From positions 1,118,871 through 1,182,870 of the forward strand of contig SCFE01000079.1 of NCBI GenBank assembly GCA_004352715.1: a stretch of 64,000 nt of DNA. Direction: 5' to 3'. Positions 46,849 to 60,654 of the stretch are shown here, one piece after another. The translations under genes were made by a program, and so were the position numbers. Positions within the stretch are counted from its first letter, which is position 1, and each line of letters begins with the position of its first letter. The stretch comes from Hofstenia miamia (taxonomy: Eukaryota; Xenacoelomorpha; Acoela). Under the pieces are notes generated by a model that saw nothing but the letters and a program-made list of their open reading frames with translations, searched no databases and was not told where the DNA came from.

Positions 46849-49456
46849 ACTACATATATGGAAAATTGCGATTATCGTCTCTTAGTGCACTAAATGAAAT
46901 CAAATTATTATAGATATTTTATGCATACAATTTTAATGACTGAAATGTCTAAAGTTTTGTATAAAATATTGATGTTAGCAATGCAATTTGAGAATTAGAC
47001 AATTACGCTATTCTCTTATGAAGAATTAATTCCTGTTTCTATAAGACTTGGTTTGTATTGCATTTATTGGATTGTATTTCAAAATTTTGTAGTCAACATT
47101 TTCTCTTTTCAATATACATACACTTGTTTCAAATGTTATTTTCTTTCGCCATTTTAAGCTAAATGCAATGTGCTCTGGGTTTAATTTTGTAACAAAAGCT
47201 GCTAATTTCAATGATATATTTGACTTGATTTCAGAAAACTACTATCACCAAAAGTCCTGGTAACTCAGAGTGTATTATTAATTTTTTAACAGTCGTGATT
47301 TAGAAACTTACTAAAACACATATACGCATTAATGTTAGTCGAAAGAATTAAATTTTTCTCGTATTAAAATTGTATGCATAAAATATCTATATTAATTTGG
47401 TTTCATTTAGAGCTCTAAGAAGCAAAAATGGCAATTTTCCAAATATGTAGCATGCTAGATATATACATACTTTAAACTGTAGGGATTTCGAGTTTTCATT
47501 CATAACTACTTAATCACATTAGAGACTATGTTTCTCACAATTATTAATGCAAACGATTAATTAAATAGCTCAATAAATGTCTGCCTAAGTTTATATGCAT
47601 AGATATGTTTGAAATATGCAGAATTGAAATGCTTCGCAATAAATCTATTTGTAGTATTCAGCTGCAATGTGACGTCATGAAAACCGCTAAATATACTGTA
47701 AACCTTTGCGTAAAAAACAGGCACTTAACGTAAACTTCACCGTTAACATGTATTCGTGTATTTATTTCGAGTGCAAGTTAGGTCATTGCTTTACGGTCAC
47801 GTTAACGTAAAACGCAATTTGTTGACGGTGTTGTTTACAGTTCGATTTTCAATAGTTAACGTATTGAATTTGGAACACTTCTCTTATGCAATAGGCCCTG
47901 ACAGTTCCTCGTTTGAATTTTCCTCGACCTTATTTGAATTTTAACTCCCTGGATTTTCTGCCTCTGATTCATTAAATATTGATATTGGTTAGCGGGAAAG
48001 AATCGATGAAATGGGGAGCAGAAACAGCCTACCTTGTAAATCAATGGCCTATCTTCACATAGAAAGCTGGCAGTCTTTCTAGTTCTACAATAAAAATCCT
48101 GCATTACAAATTTCGGTTAATCAAATACAAAACTTGCATCTGACATCTAAAATATTGGCTACATCAAACTATATTTGATTATATGAAGCTAATAAGTATC
48201 CCTGCAAAGGGTAGTCAATAGAAAAAAACTAAGTACTCTCATTATATATGTATAAATTTTCAAATTGATCTCCAAAATAATGTAGTTATTTATATAATTC
48301 ATTCACTTAAGATAACAATCAGGAATTTTTAGCTCTAAAGATATTGAGAAATAATTCCAATGCTTGCATAAGTTCTTATTTACTTTTTTAAAAAAGACAT
48401 ATATATATATATATATATATGTGTACCCTTATATTTGAGCTGTGTAGAAAAAGCAAGCATACATATTGGAGCTGTGAATATTTAAAATATTTTATGTTTA
48501 GAATAGGGAGTTGTGTATGAAAATTTCACAAGTTTTTTTTATAATTTAATGGTATGAATCTAGTTCTGTTTCGAATTTTGTACTTTTTAATAAAAAACCC
48601 TTCCTTAACTTTACCTAGCAATGCCCATAGCAATCATCAAATATTGTTTATTAAAACCGTTAAATGGATTTTTTCCAAACGAAAGAAAGCGAAATATCAC
48701 ATGGACACAGTTCTAGTTTTTGAATGGACCTTAGGGATATCAAATATTTAGTAAAATGAATTTTATTATACTTTTTATCAGCCCAAATGAGCAAGTCGGG
48801 TCTAGTCGGGTCAAATTTAGGAAAACAGGTGGGGGGAGTTGGGTGTGGTCTACATATCATCCGGCTCGGGTTGGGTCGGGTTCAAAAGGTTTGATTCGTT
48901 TCCAGGTAGGCACAGAAATGATTTGGTGGTCACTAAAATCTGCCTAAGTGGCTTTTTTGGAAGTCTTTTGTTGATTCAATTAGGTTTTACACTGAAACAT
49001 TAGAATTCGACGAATCTTATATCAACAAATTTTATTTCAATCAACATGTGTTGAGCAACCTAAAATATACAGCCATTATTAAGTCTCACCAGAGCACTTA
49101 TGTATCCTGTGTCTCAGCAGAGTTAAAAATGGGCCGGGACCGCAAATGGTCTAGGGCGAGTCTTGCATTTTCCAAGAAGCGTGTCCACGGGCCCTGATTG
49201 AATGTTTTAATATAGTAGACATTATAGCAAGCTGAAATTTGGCATTTATGTCCCAATCACAGTGAAATATTGTGTGCGAATAAATTCCATTAGAATTGAA
49301 CAAGAAAAAAAAATTTCAAATAATGTATTCCACTATATTTATATCATATCAAAGTTATTTTTACCACTTCTTAAAAAAGCTACGCAATTCCAATATACTC
49401 GTATGTGCTACTTTGGACCTGTGTAGTTGAACTTGGCACCTATAGAGGTATATATA
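44557..49456. repeat. 4.9-kb direct duplication, copy 2
   Basis: Partner of 26143-31042. Here the left flank completes the hAT-like element, so this is the more natural context. The right end runs into (AT)n and a 240-N gap. Confidence 0.95.
46393..47851. mobile_element. Non-autonomous element with about 290-bp TIRs, copy 2
   Basis: Same unit as 27979-29437. Left arm 46393-46680, right arm 47555-47851, with an (AT)n tract at 46787-46844 in the centre. It differs from copy 1 by only two bases that I found, far less than its own two arms differ from each other. Confidence 0.8.
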
Positions 49457-49464
49457 TATATATA

Positions 49465-49704
49465 NNNNNNNNNNNNNNNNNNNNNNNNNNNNNNNNNNNN
49501 NNNNNNNNNNNNNNNNNNNNNNNNNNNNNNNNNNNNNNNNNNNNNNNNNNNNNNNNNNNNNNNNNNNNNNNNNNNNNNNNNNNNNNNNNNNNNNNNNNNN
49601 NNNNNNNNNNNNNNNNNNNNNNNNNNNNNNNNNNNNNNNNNNNNNNNNNNNNNNNNNNNNNNNNNNNNNNNNNNNNNNNNNNNNNNNNNNNNNNNNNNNN
49701 NNNN
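49465..49704. other. Assembly gap, 240 N, within (AT)n
   Basis: TA dinucleotides on both sides (49450-49464 and 49705-49744); probably a microsatellite that could not be assembled. Confidence 0.95.
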
Positions 49705-49744
<40 letters not shown>

Positions 49745-49746
<2 letters not shown>

Positions 49747-50580
49747 AATTCTTTTCACTTTGCACAATACCCTACTTACATTTGCGGTACATACTGAAAA
49801 ATATTTTTAAGGGATTAAGAAAAGGCGACTACGGTGGTAAATAATCAATTTTTAGGCCATCTGCTGAGCTTTTCAATTGTCCAAGATAAACTGAATGTAA
49901 ACTTCACAATTTAAATACGCTGATAAATGTTTATTAATCATTAATCCTTGTTTGAAGATGACGCTTTGTTTCACAAGTTTAAGGATCGTGGGATTTTTCA
50001 TAGGTAATCTTTTTACGATTTTTGAAAATCATATTTTGAATCGGTTCTTTGTTACATGGACGCAGAGAGGAGCCCATACCCCCATTTGAAACTCTTGAAA
50101 GGAAACTGGGAACTGTTGAAATTTTTAAATCTAAGTGGTATCTCGCTACCTAGCCCATCTCCGTAAGAAATAATTCTGAATTTATTACTGCTTTGTTGCA
50201 AAATATACTACAGCTCTTGGTTTTTTCTAAAGTAAGTTATATTTTCGTATATTTTAAGATCTTATTAATTTTCATTATTTCAGACCTAAGCAGTTTTTTC
50301 TGCTCTTCAATATATGGTAAATTCTAAGATATATCTCGGTTTGCATGTGGCATTTTAGATATATACAAACATCAACATAAGGCAAAAGAAAGTAATTTTA
50401 AATAATAGTTCAACATCAAAATTCAAATATAGCAGAATCAATAGTAAATAAGGAACATCTAAATAGAAATAAAAACTTTTGAACAATCAAATTAATAATG
50501 AACTTTAAGTATTTTAATTAGATAAATTTTGTAAAATATTATTTTGCCGCATTTCATTTTAAATATGAAGCTCAAAGATT

Positions 50581-50612
<32 letters not shown>

Positions 50613-52492
50613 TAAATTTCCCATTTAGTTTCATTGTCCTATAAAACATTTATTTTTGATATTGTCTTCTGAGATACCTTATAATAACATGGGAATCCTT
50701 TCTTTCAGTTGATTATCCGAATAGTTGTTTCTAATTGTTTTGATTTTGATGCTGTTAAAAAAACGCATATGTCTATCTCAATCTACAACTTTTTACATTG
50801 ATTTCTGAAACAATTTTTCTGTATTGTGGGAAAACGAATAAAAACCTTCGCCGAATATTCTTTACTACAATTCATTTCTGTTCTAGCGGAAGGCACAATT
50901 TGGCACTACTTTCAGAAATTGTCGCTGGAAAATGATCTACATTTGAATTCTATCCTCTAAGGCATATTGCGAATTCACATGATGCATTTTCTAATTCGAA
51001 ATTTCTCTCTGGATATTGTCATAATCGGATTTCAATGAAAACAATCCTTGATCGACTTATGGTTATTTCTAAACGATAAAAATTTTAAATTCAAAGATCT
51101 GTTTTATATATTAATATTGTAGTTTGAACCTTTCCTTATATATACATTTAAAAAATTTAAATTTTTCAAGCAGTTTAAATATATTTATACTAATCATTAC
51201 TGCTTGCGCCAGAAATACTTACTGTACAGTTGCATTGTTCAAATTAAATTATTCAAAAATTTATATTCAGTGACGACATAGAATTAACCATATTCATTTT
51301 TATTAAAATTTGAAGTGAAGCTTAATGAAATAATGTGCGTGGATTGCAATTGTTTCTTTGTTATTTCGCGTTTTGTGACGTAAACGTTCCTGTTTTGTCA
51401 TTGGACAGGACAGGAAGCTGTTTATTTTATAAGAAATATAACATGTTAACCTGAATTTTGCTACATTCATAAAAATAGAGCAACAATTCTATTCGCCTTA
51501 TTAGAAAGCACTTAAAAGCTAAAATTATTGAAATTAAATGCTTTGTTTGTATATAAAATGAGATTATTGCATAAAGCCGATTAGATTTTTCAAATCAAGC
51601 GTATGTTTTACATTGGATTATATTGTATTGCTTGTTTTTTATCATTACTTGTTTCCCTAGCACATTTAAGTTATTTCTTACTCGAGTCAATAATTGATGT
51701 ATCCAATTTCGAACAAATTTTCCATGAATATATTTGGAAATATGTGACATTGTAGAAAGCAGTACATACATCAGGCATAGAAAACCTAAAGCTATAGTAG
51801 GTCTCGATTCAGCCTAATCCTCTCCATATTATATGACTGCACTTTCGAAAAGAACAGTGCGAATTTTCGATGTATTTTATTTTTACATTAATTTGTAATA
51901 CTGAAACCTAGTAATTTCATGGAATACATAAATAAACAGATTTGTGAATATGTTAATGTAGAATTTAAATCAATTAATATGTATTGTTTCCATTAGACGA
52001 GGGGTCAAACATTTAAGTTCCATAAAACGCAGCTTCACATAGATTAACGTGATCGATCAGCAAATGACACTCCCTTGAGCTTATATTACAGTTGGAATAG
52101 GGATGGCTGATCTCCGTTCTATGAACACAATTTGCAGTTGATACCCAATTCGCAATGTGAATTCCAGTGTATGTCAACAATGATGTAAATGAATAAAAAG
52201 CTCTTCAAGATCTATGCTACAAATGTTAGTGCAAGAATGCATTTGTTATATGCTCATAAAATCAGGTTGCAATGATTTATAGGAAAATATGACAGTAGAT
52301 GCAACAGAAAGCAATAAAAATGGAACTTAGGGAAACAATTTAGCTCAGGTTTTTTTATTGTAATTACCAACTGAAATTTTTATTTAGCAATTTTTGAAGT
52401 TCAAAGATTCATAGTATTAATAACGAAATGAGCTAAAGATACTTGCTGCATAGGTACTAACATTGAAACTTTCTCTTAATTATATATATATA

Positions 52493-52549
<57 letters not shown>

Positions 52550-54415
52550 TATATGAAAAATCCTTTTGTGATAAAAACTACTAGAAATTAGCAAAATGCA
52601 TCTTTTGCATTTAAAGCATCAAACAACCAAGTAAATACACCGCATGAAATTTTTTTGGAATATGTTATTGTAAATATCTAATTTCACCAGATGAATAATA
52701 AATAACAGATTAGGAGTTATTAAGCTGAATACTTAGCGCATAAAATTGTGAGTTTTAACTGCAAATTTTAACGATGAAATAACTCTTCGTTTTTTACACC
52801 CTTGCTCTCCTTGTTGTGATATGATAATTTTATATTAAAATTTTGCAGAAAATAAGTTTTAGAAATTGTTAACCATGAATGCAAGGTGGTGCATCTCTTT
52901 TGAACTTAAGGAGAAAGTTGCCGAAGTAATAGTCGGAGGATCAGGTTCTTCTCCTCATGAAGATTTTGGATAACTTGAATTTTCCAACAATGCCAAAAAA
53001 TGGTTGAATTTGCTCAGAAAATGTTGAGATGTATAAAAACTTTTCAATAACTAAAATACATGTTAAAAATAGGTAGCAGAATTTTTTCACATTTATTAAG
53101 CCTTTATTTCAGACAGAAACTTCAAATAGAATATTAATGGCCTTTAATAAAATTTTCTATTACGACCATTTATGAGTCAGGCTAAATCAAATGTCGCAAT
53201 ATTGAAAAAATTAGAACAAATTTAAGCCAAGTGAGTTCCATAGTATCCCTATTTGTGTCCATAAACTTACTGAAATCTAAAAACATATTTATTCAAGAGA
53301 TCTTGTTAGTCACTGATTTATGATCTCAACTTTTAGTTAGAAATCAAAAAACATATATAACTTTATGATTACAGAGTATGCTAAATTAGATAAAATATTA
53401 GATGTTGTAGGAAATGAAAAGAACTGCTAAAAAATGTTGGTGATTTTGCATCAGTGCATTGCAAATCAAGTCTTAAATTTTTACTATGACCTGCAAAGAA
53501 AAGTATAATGAATAAAAATTTAATCAAATTCAATTAAGAATTTCGGTGTCACCCTTCAGAAATCTTTAGATTCCCCATGCCCAGATGCCAAATTGAACTA
53601 AATATAGCATTCTCTTTAAGATGAACAACTGAGATAATATAAAGTTTTACGTTTCCTTGAATATACTTAAAAAACATTTTTTCTTTATTATGTAAATTTA
53701 TAAGAAATGGTAAGCTAACAAAGAAGTGATTGCGCAATTGAGAATGACAACATAGATGCTGCAAAATTTAAATGGAATTCGTTCTCAAATTTATTTAGAA
53801 TTCAAAATCAAATCCTTAAAGATCAAATGCTAAAGATAGAAATATATATATTATTGAAATAGAATTTTTTTAAAAATATTATTGGATATACATGGATATT
53901 TGGTCTAATATGCCTAAGAATGCCAAGCCTTAAAAGGAAAATATATTTTCAATCTCCAGATTAAATCAAAGAATACACTGATGAATAAATGTAGCTTGAT
54001 CAAATTTCAACTATCGAAATATGCTGCAAAAATATTTTAGTGATTTTTCACTATTTTTAGTTAATGCTTCAAGATGTCTGCATCGACAATCAGCTACATT
54101 ATGAAAAATAATGTAGAGGTACATGAGATTCAAATTCATTGTACAAAGGGACACCGTTACCCATAAAATCAATTTTGTTAAATTCTGTTTTCGTTTTCAA
54201 AAATGGATTGACAGAATAGTCAAGGAGAGTAAACTTCTCCAATTGTTTTGTGTGCGTTCTGCCTAAAATTAAATCATTTATATATTTAGAAACAATTTAA
54301 AAAATAGTTTACTTGCAATTTGGTCTGATTGGAATCATGTGCCCAACTGCTTGTTCAAATGATACTTATATATCACTTTCTTAATCTTCTGTATCAGAAT
54401 CGTGAGTTATTCCAC
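49745..54415. other. Long stretch without a recognised gene
   Basis: AT-rich, with (AT)n at 50586-50612 and a long interrupted tract at 52482-52547. A small open patch at about 52874-52970 (MNARWCISFELKEKVAEVIV) has a coding look but is too short to call. No element ends are recognised. Confidence 0.4.
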
Positions 54416-54447
54416 CAGATTTGGAAAGGGTCCAGTCAGACCGCGGT

Positions 54448-54734
54448 CCGGTCTGTACTATATGCAAATAATAGTTAATTATAAATAATATTCCGTTTCA
54501 TACTCCATGCTCAAATGAGATTAGATGCAGCCTATTCTACCAAATAAATTGTAATTAATTTAGAAGAATTGCGAATAACGTCATAGTGACGATAAAATCG
54601 TAAAGTGCAGTCAGAGCGCGTTCTTTCCAGGGTCATAGCTAACTTCAAATCTTCAAGAGGCAAAATATGTCATTACAATTTAAGGCGATGTGTTTTTAAC
54701 GGACTCTTCAAATAGTTCAAACTGTCTAGATTTT
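54448..54734. repeat. 287-bp direct repeat, copy A
   Basis: Identical by eye to 54756-55042 (offset 308), separated by 21 N. Almost certainly two overlapping contig ends. Confidence 0.92.
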
Positions 54735-54755
54735 NNNNNNNNNNNNNNNNNNNNN
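54735..54755. other. Assembly gap, 21 N
   Basis: A short gap placed between two copies of the same 287 bp. Confidence 0.98.
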
Positions 54756-55042
54756 CCGGTCTGTACTATATGCAAATAATAGTTAATTATAAATAATATT
54801 CCGTTTCATACTCCATGCTCAAATGAGATTAGATGCAGCCTATTCTACCAAATAAATTGTAATTAATTTAGAAGAATTGCGAATAACGTCATAGTGACGA
54901 TAAAATCGTAAAGTGCAGTCAGAGCGCGTTCTTTCCAGGGTCATAGCTAACTTCAAATCTTCAAGAGGCAAAATATGTCATTACAATTTAAGGCGATGTG
55001 TTTTTAACGGACTCTTCAAATAGTTCAAACTGTCTAGATTTT
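54756..55042. repeat. 287-bp direct repeat, copy B
   Basis: Partner of 54448-54734; this copy continues to the right end of the MITE. Confidence 0.92.
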
Positions 55043-55479
55043 TACAGTTTAAATAGTAATTGGACCTATACGGACCAGTCCTTACATATTCGGTCTGGCC
55101 CGGCCCCATTTTGGTCCAAATCTAGTTAACATTAAAGTGAATAAGACCTTAATTACAAGTAAGCTCAGATTTTGGAATAAATAGTTTTTATTGAAGCACA
55201 ACATAGCATGCTAATATCGAAAAAATGGCATTGAATAATCTTTTGTTACAAATCGGTAAGTGTTCTGAAAACTATTGCTCTCGATCACTAAAAAGTTTTC
55301 AAAGAGTCGAGTGTCATGTAAAGGTGAAATGATTTCGGATAAACTTATATCACATGCAAAATTTTATATGATTTGTAAATGAAGAATGGGAAATGAGTTC
55401 CTTAGAATGCTTAAAAGACAATGCAAACATTAATATTAATTTTTCACCAAATTCACAGTGCACTTTTTTGATTGATGGT

Positions 55480-55533
55480 ATCAAAGCATGTTTTGTCGCC
55501 ACCATTTCCCTGACCGCACCGCGCACATCTCTA
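55480..55533. mobile_element. Solo hAT-type element end
   Basis: CCCTGACCGCACCGCGCACATCTCTA-type terminus (ends at 55533) closely resembles the right end of the MITE at 43015-43420 (TACCGCGCTCATCTCTA). No matching left end is found within a few hundred bases, so it is partial. Confidence 0.45.
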
Positions 55534-58500
55534 TTTAATGTCAATAATAATTTTGATTTGTAAACGGAGGATTAGAGTTGCTTTCCTCATAAGGTTTAAA
55601 AGGCCATGCTAACATCCAATGATATCTACCCTAAAATTGTTCTTTGAAGTAAGATAAATCAAAAAATTAATACGCAAAATATCAAATAATTCAAAATATA
55701 ACGACTTTATTGATGTGAAAGCAGTCGATGCATATATAAAATTTACTTCGATTAAAGAAATGTCAATCTTTCAAAGGAAAGCATGCATCTAGAAAGAAAT
55801 TTGTTTTGGTTTATCTGACATTCTTATTTTTCTCAATTTAATGTCTCATATCTATAATATTGAAATGCAGTGCATTGCGGATATGAATATAGGGAGGATC
55901 ATTGAAATGGCATACATGAAATCTTCATTGACATTGCAAATTTCCCATTTGGTGCAAAATCAATTAATTGATTATGGTGGACTCCACATCGCAGTAAGGG
56001 CCAATAACAACAAAATGCCAATGTAACATTTGTGAACAAATATATCGTCAAATCAAGAATGCATGGATTGAAGATGTTATGTTATTGAGATGTAACACAA
56101 GTTATAGCAGAGAGTGATAACAATTTAGAGACAAGCTTTAAATGAAAAAAAGTTCTGGCAGCCATGGTCATTTTAATAGCTCGATTCAAAGCAAAAAAAC
56201 CTTAGCAAATTTAGCCTATTTTTAATAAGAATTTCTACGTAGATTTAGATGCTAAGAGTACATAATCAATAATGATTCTTCAGAATTTGTATGTGTCTAA
56301 GGAAATCCAAAACATGATTCAAGCAAAACATTATCCCTTACCTTAAGCAATTTTTCAGCCTTTCATACAATTTCCTGAAAATCTTTTGGCAATTTGGAAA
56401 TCATAACATATTGACATATCTATGTGTTCTACTCCCAAATATCCTTATTAATTCGTGAGTTACAAGTGCTTAAAGTTTCTTGAAGAAACTATCACAGATT
56501 TTAAAAAATCTCTGAGTTGCTAAAATTTGAGAGAGCTATTGTGTATTATGTAACTAAGGCTAATATTAAACCTACTTGACTCAACGGGGTTCATTCCGCT
56601 CTACGCATAAACTTTTTTGAAATTTAAGTTTTTGAAGATTCTGATATTTCTGAGCTTTCTTGGCGGTTACAATATGAATTTTGTGAACAATATTTTCAAA
56701 ATTTTGATTATTTTGATGTTGTGTTCTTATATGAAATTACTGTTTTTCGCCTCCATTTCGATATTTTATATTTGTGGTTAAGTAAAGGACCTCCCAAGAA
56801 TACATTAAGCAGGTCTGTCAAATTAGAAAGCATCATTAAACTTAGTCTATTGAAACGGTTCAAAACCTCAAAAAATCCCTACTACCTACTATTGAGACGT
56901 ATGATGTCATCCGAGCGCAGATGACGTCATCATTTAACTAATGGCCTCATTTTGTAGAGGAAGGATCTTTTCCTATTGCACAATGTTTTCTTAACGGTTT
57001 GTCGATTGCTTGGTATGTCATACCCCATCCAACATTCAATGTGCTATTACTTAAAGACTATTTACGCTAATACCGAACCATTTTGTGACCTTTAAATTAT
57101 TTTCACTCATTAGTTTTATGTTGCAAAATGAATACACAGCAATTGTCTTCTAGAGACCATTGGGGGTATGTTATAACCCCATATAGACCTTTAGTTAATT
57201 TCTAAACTCATATATTATCAATCTTTCATAGATATTTTTTAGACTATGTAGATAACATAGTCACCAATTGTATTTCTTGAACAATTTGTTAAACTATTGA
57301 AGCAATTTGGGGCAAAAAGCATGTCATTCATATAGGTTTAATCTAGAATGCCTTTTTCATTGAACGAAAAATTTATAGATTTTCGTACCATACCAGGCTT
57401 GTGCTTGAAAATTTTATTAAATTTCGTGTGGTGCAGTGCCGTGCCGTGTATCTTTTCATGCAATATTTGTGCAGAAAAATCAAGGCACTGTTCCAGCACT
57501 GTATATATGTCAATCGATGCGAATTATTTTACAGTCTTTGTAATTATAATGCAAACAACGAAGGAAAAATTTCAAAAAAAAACTTTAACAATCTAACAGA
57601 TTAACTAAAGATTAGCGAAAATTGTTCTTCCTAATACAAGGTAATATTCCAAATCCACTTTGTGAATTATCTATGTGCTAGAATTTAAAGGAAAATTCAT
57701 AGTACAAAATCTTAACGTCTTTTAAAGCAAAATATTGTCCAATATACTTTTTAGAATTAATCCCAAACAACCAAATAATTTGAATTGAAGCTTTAAGATT
57801 CCAAAATGTCTATAGCTAGGACATTATCTCTAACATAGATCTGTAGTCAATAGTTAAAATCAACAAAAATTCAAACATTTTATCAATCTTCATTATTATT
57901 CAATCAATATAGTGAATACCATTTCTGTAAATTTGTTCAATTTTACTAAATATTTTCAAAAAAATGCACAACTATATATGAAGATTGAAAAATTTTGAAA
58001 AAAGTATACTTTATTAAAAAGAACTTATGTTTGTTAGTAGATATAAATGAGAACACTTGTTGGTACACACATGTATTTAAAGCTTATGTAAGTAGGTTAT
58101 CACATATGCTTCATCGATAAGGTTTGGACGTCTGAGTAATTTACCAAAACAGAAACTGAGAAGAGCACTTAAGAATGTTTCTTCATCACTGAGTTAGCCA
58201 GAAGAAGATATTATACACGAATGCAATATTGTTCTCATAACTTGTTTCAAAAACAACACCATATCCAAAAAAAAACATCATCTTCTCCGGAAAATGTGCT
58301 GCAAAGAATGTAAGTCAAATATGTTTTTAACGTATTACAATAACACTTTATATTACAGGATGTCTGACAACAAATAGATTACCTGATTTTTTTTAAAAAA
58401 AACTGAATATTACCTACAACTGTTTAGTTTGTAATTGTTTCCTTTTTATCATAATTGATACGGGAAATAAAACTTTTTCTATTTACTATTTATTATTTAT

Positions 58501-58746
58501 TGAAACATGAAATAAATTAGATTTTAAACGTACACGTGACGATTTTGATCCATTCTAGTTTTCATCCAAAATTTTAACAACATGGTTAGTTTGTCGACAA
58601 AAAATTTACAATGAGTACAAAAATTAACATATTTTTCCTGTAGCTGCATATTTTATCTTTTGACCGCACAGGTAGCAGATAATTTCTTTGGTACACACAA
58701 AATTTATGTAATGTACCTGAAGGATGCAAAATATTAATAAATATTA

Positions 58747-58786
<40 letters not shown>

Positions 58787-59290
58787 AGATCTCGACGGCG
58801 TGTGTGTCATTCAAAATCGAGATACAATGAAATCCGGATAGTGTTACAATCTGGAGGTTGTTGCGATAAAGGAACAGGTCCAGATCACAAATTTAAGTAA
58901 AAAAAGAAGGAGGAGACAATTCTCTATCTTGTTGTGTTTTCAGATTTTAGATTTCTTCATTAGTTCGAAAGTTATAAGCGTTTTAAAACATGAGGAAACA
59001 ATTACAAATTTTTAAAAATTCTTAGTGGAAACAGGGTTATCAATCAGAAAGCAGAACCATAGGAAAACACTGATTCAGAATTCTGAAGAAATAGCGGGAA
59101 TGGGCTCTTGAGCGACTAACAACTTAAACTTAGGTTTATTAACGAATAAAATTTGAATTATGAGTAGAAATATTGTGCATGTGTATTCATTGATACTTAC
59201 TGTTTGCTTGAGGTTTTACATATAATGTTATTGCCTGATTTTTTAAGAATTACACAAGTCACTCACAACCACCATTTGCAAGTTTGCCTT

Positions 59291-59293
<3 letters not shown>
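55534..59293. other. Long stretch without a recognised gene
   Basis: AT-rich; short open frames only. (AT)n at 58749-58782. A less AT-rich patch at 58784-58880 (CGAAGATCTCGACGGCGTGT onward) is unassigned. Confidence 0.4.
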
Positions 59294-59325
<32 letters not shown>

Positions 59326-59390
59326 NNNNNNNNNNNNNNNNNNNNNNNNNNNNNNNNNNNNNNNNNNNNNNNNNNNNNNNNNNNNNNNNN

Positions 59391-59427
<37 letters not shown>

Positions 59428-59428
59428 G
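59294..59428. repeat. (AT)n tract with 65-N gap (59326-59390)
   Basis: TA dinucleotides on both sides of the gap; an unresolved microsatellite. Confidence 0.95.
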
Positions 59429-59474
59429 TATATATTTATCAGCTTATCACCACTCATTACATCTAATGTTCCAT

Positions 59475-59504
59475 GGACTCCTAGATTATTAAAACAATCT
59501 AGGA
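59475..59504. repeat. Short perfect hairpin
   Basis: ACTCCTAGATT, an 8-base loop, then AATCTAGGAGT: an 11-bp perfect stem. It could be the remains of a small foldback element; it is not followed by a T run. Confidence 0.6.
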
Positions 59505-59519
59505 GTACATGAATGTGCC

Positions 59520-60654
59520 TATAGGCATCTTTCCTGCAGTATGTGTAATCGAGTTTAACTTTTTAATTTTTTCAGATTTTTATCACTTAATCTAGCATTC
59601 GAGTATGTTTTTTGTGCAAATAGGATGGACATGGGGGTGGTAAAGCAGTAATTACTAAACCGATTTGTTGAATTGTGCCAGTTCGAAATAGTTTGACGGT
59701 ATAATAAAAATGATGAAATACAATGCTCGTATGACAGTCATTCCAGTATTATAGTCATGGACAAAGGTCTTTGCACCAAAAGATTTATTAATAAAATACT
59801 AGAACTAAAATGTTATGATTTTCGGTTAGGATATAGCTCTTGGATTGAACTTGGCAGGAATGTTACGTGGCAATCACTAATAATATTTAGTAAAACGCCC
59901 AAACAACGATCGATAAACTTTTGTGTTGCAAAGATGTCGGTTTTATATCATTCTTCCCTGTGGCGTTCAATAGTTCATCCAATAAAGTTGGATTTCTGAA
60001 ACCAACATTGTCTTTTAATATCTTTCATATGTTTTATATTATCAATAAATCAATGATCTGAGGGGTGTACTTTCGGAGCAAGCGTACTCTAAGATTATTG
60101 AAAGTCGTTGATGCTGACTGGGCTTTGTGACATCCTGTCACATCTTGTTGAAAAAGCAATACTAGGCTTGTATAGATTTGAGAGAGCTCTTGAAGAAATT
60201 ATTCACTTCTATTCAATCTACAGTACATCAAACACCGCGGATTGCTCCTTAAGCCATTATGAACTGGCTGAATTTACTTGACCTACACAATCGAGCTTTA
60301 TGACACATTTTAGGTAGATGAACGTTCTGTCTCCTTTGTGGGTAACGTGCAATAGGTCATTCATCTGAGACTATCGCCATGTTCAATCCGAAACGGACCA
60401 GTCTAGTTTAGAACAACACAATGAAAGTCATTGTTGAACATGCATTTTCCTAACTTGCGATTAGGGGCAGAAATTATTGCATGCAGTCAATTGTGGTTAA
60501 ATAACGTCTAATTGATCTATTGGATAAATTTTCAGAACATCGGAGCTTAAATTTTTAATTCTCTGGGATCATGAAAGGATTAGATGACGATGCTGCAAAG
60601 CGGCCACACCTTCCTATCTTTCATGAAGCATGGCCTTATTTGTTTTTGTGTAGA
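59520..60654. other. No recognised gene
   Basis: Less AT-rich than the preceding stretch. Open + patches at 59757-59999 and 60571-60654 (MKGLDDDAAKRPHLPIFHEA) look somewhat protein-like but carry no motif I know. Confidence 0.3.

Larger units (their letters stand above)
54416..55124. mobile_element. MITE with GATTTGG ends, containing an assembly duplication
   Basis: The left CAGATTTGG with TCAGACCGCGGTCCGGTCTG close inside pairs with the right end CGGTCTGGCCCGGCCCC and CCAAATCTAG (reverse-complementary ends with several mismatches). The internal 287 bp is present twice across a 21-N gap, so the real length is about 400 bp. No target-site duplication is seen. hAT affiliation is a guess from the style of the ends. 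Confidence 0.6.

Noticed and set aside
26143-49456. Interpreting the two 4.9-kb copies as long terminal repeats of a giant element
   Set aside because: The copies are not flanked by TG/CA ends or a target duplication, and copy 1 begins inside an unrelated hAT element.
49405-49810. Frames of 119-130 codons around 49.5 kb
   Set aside because: Artefact of a 240-N gap within (AT)n.
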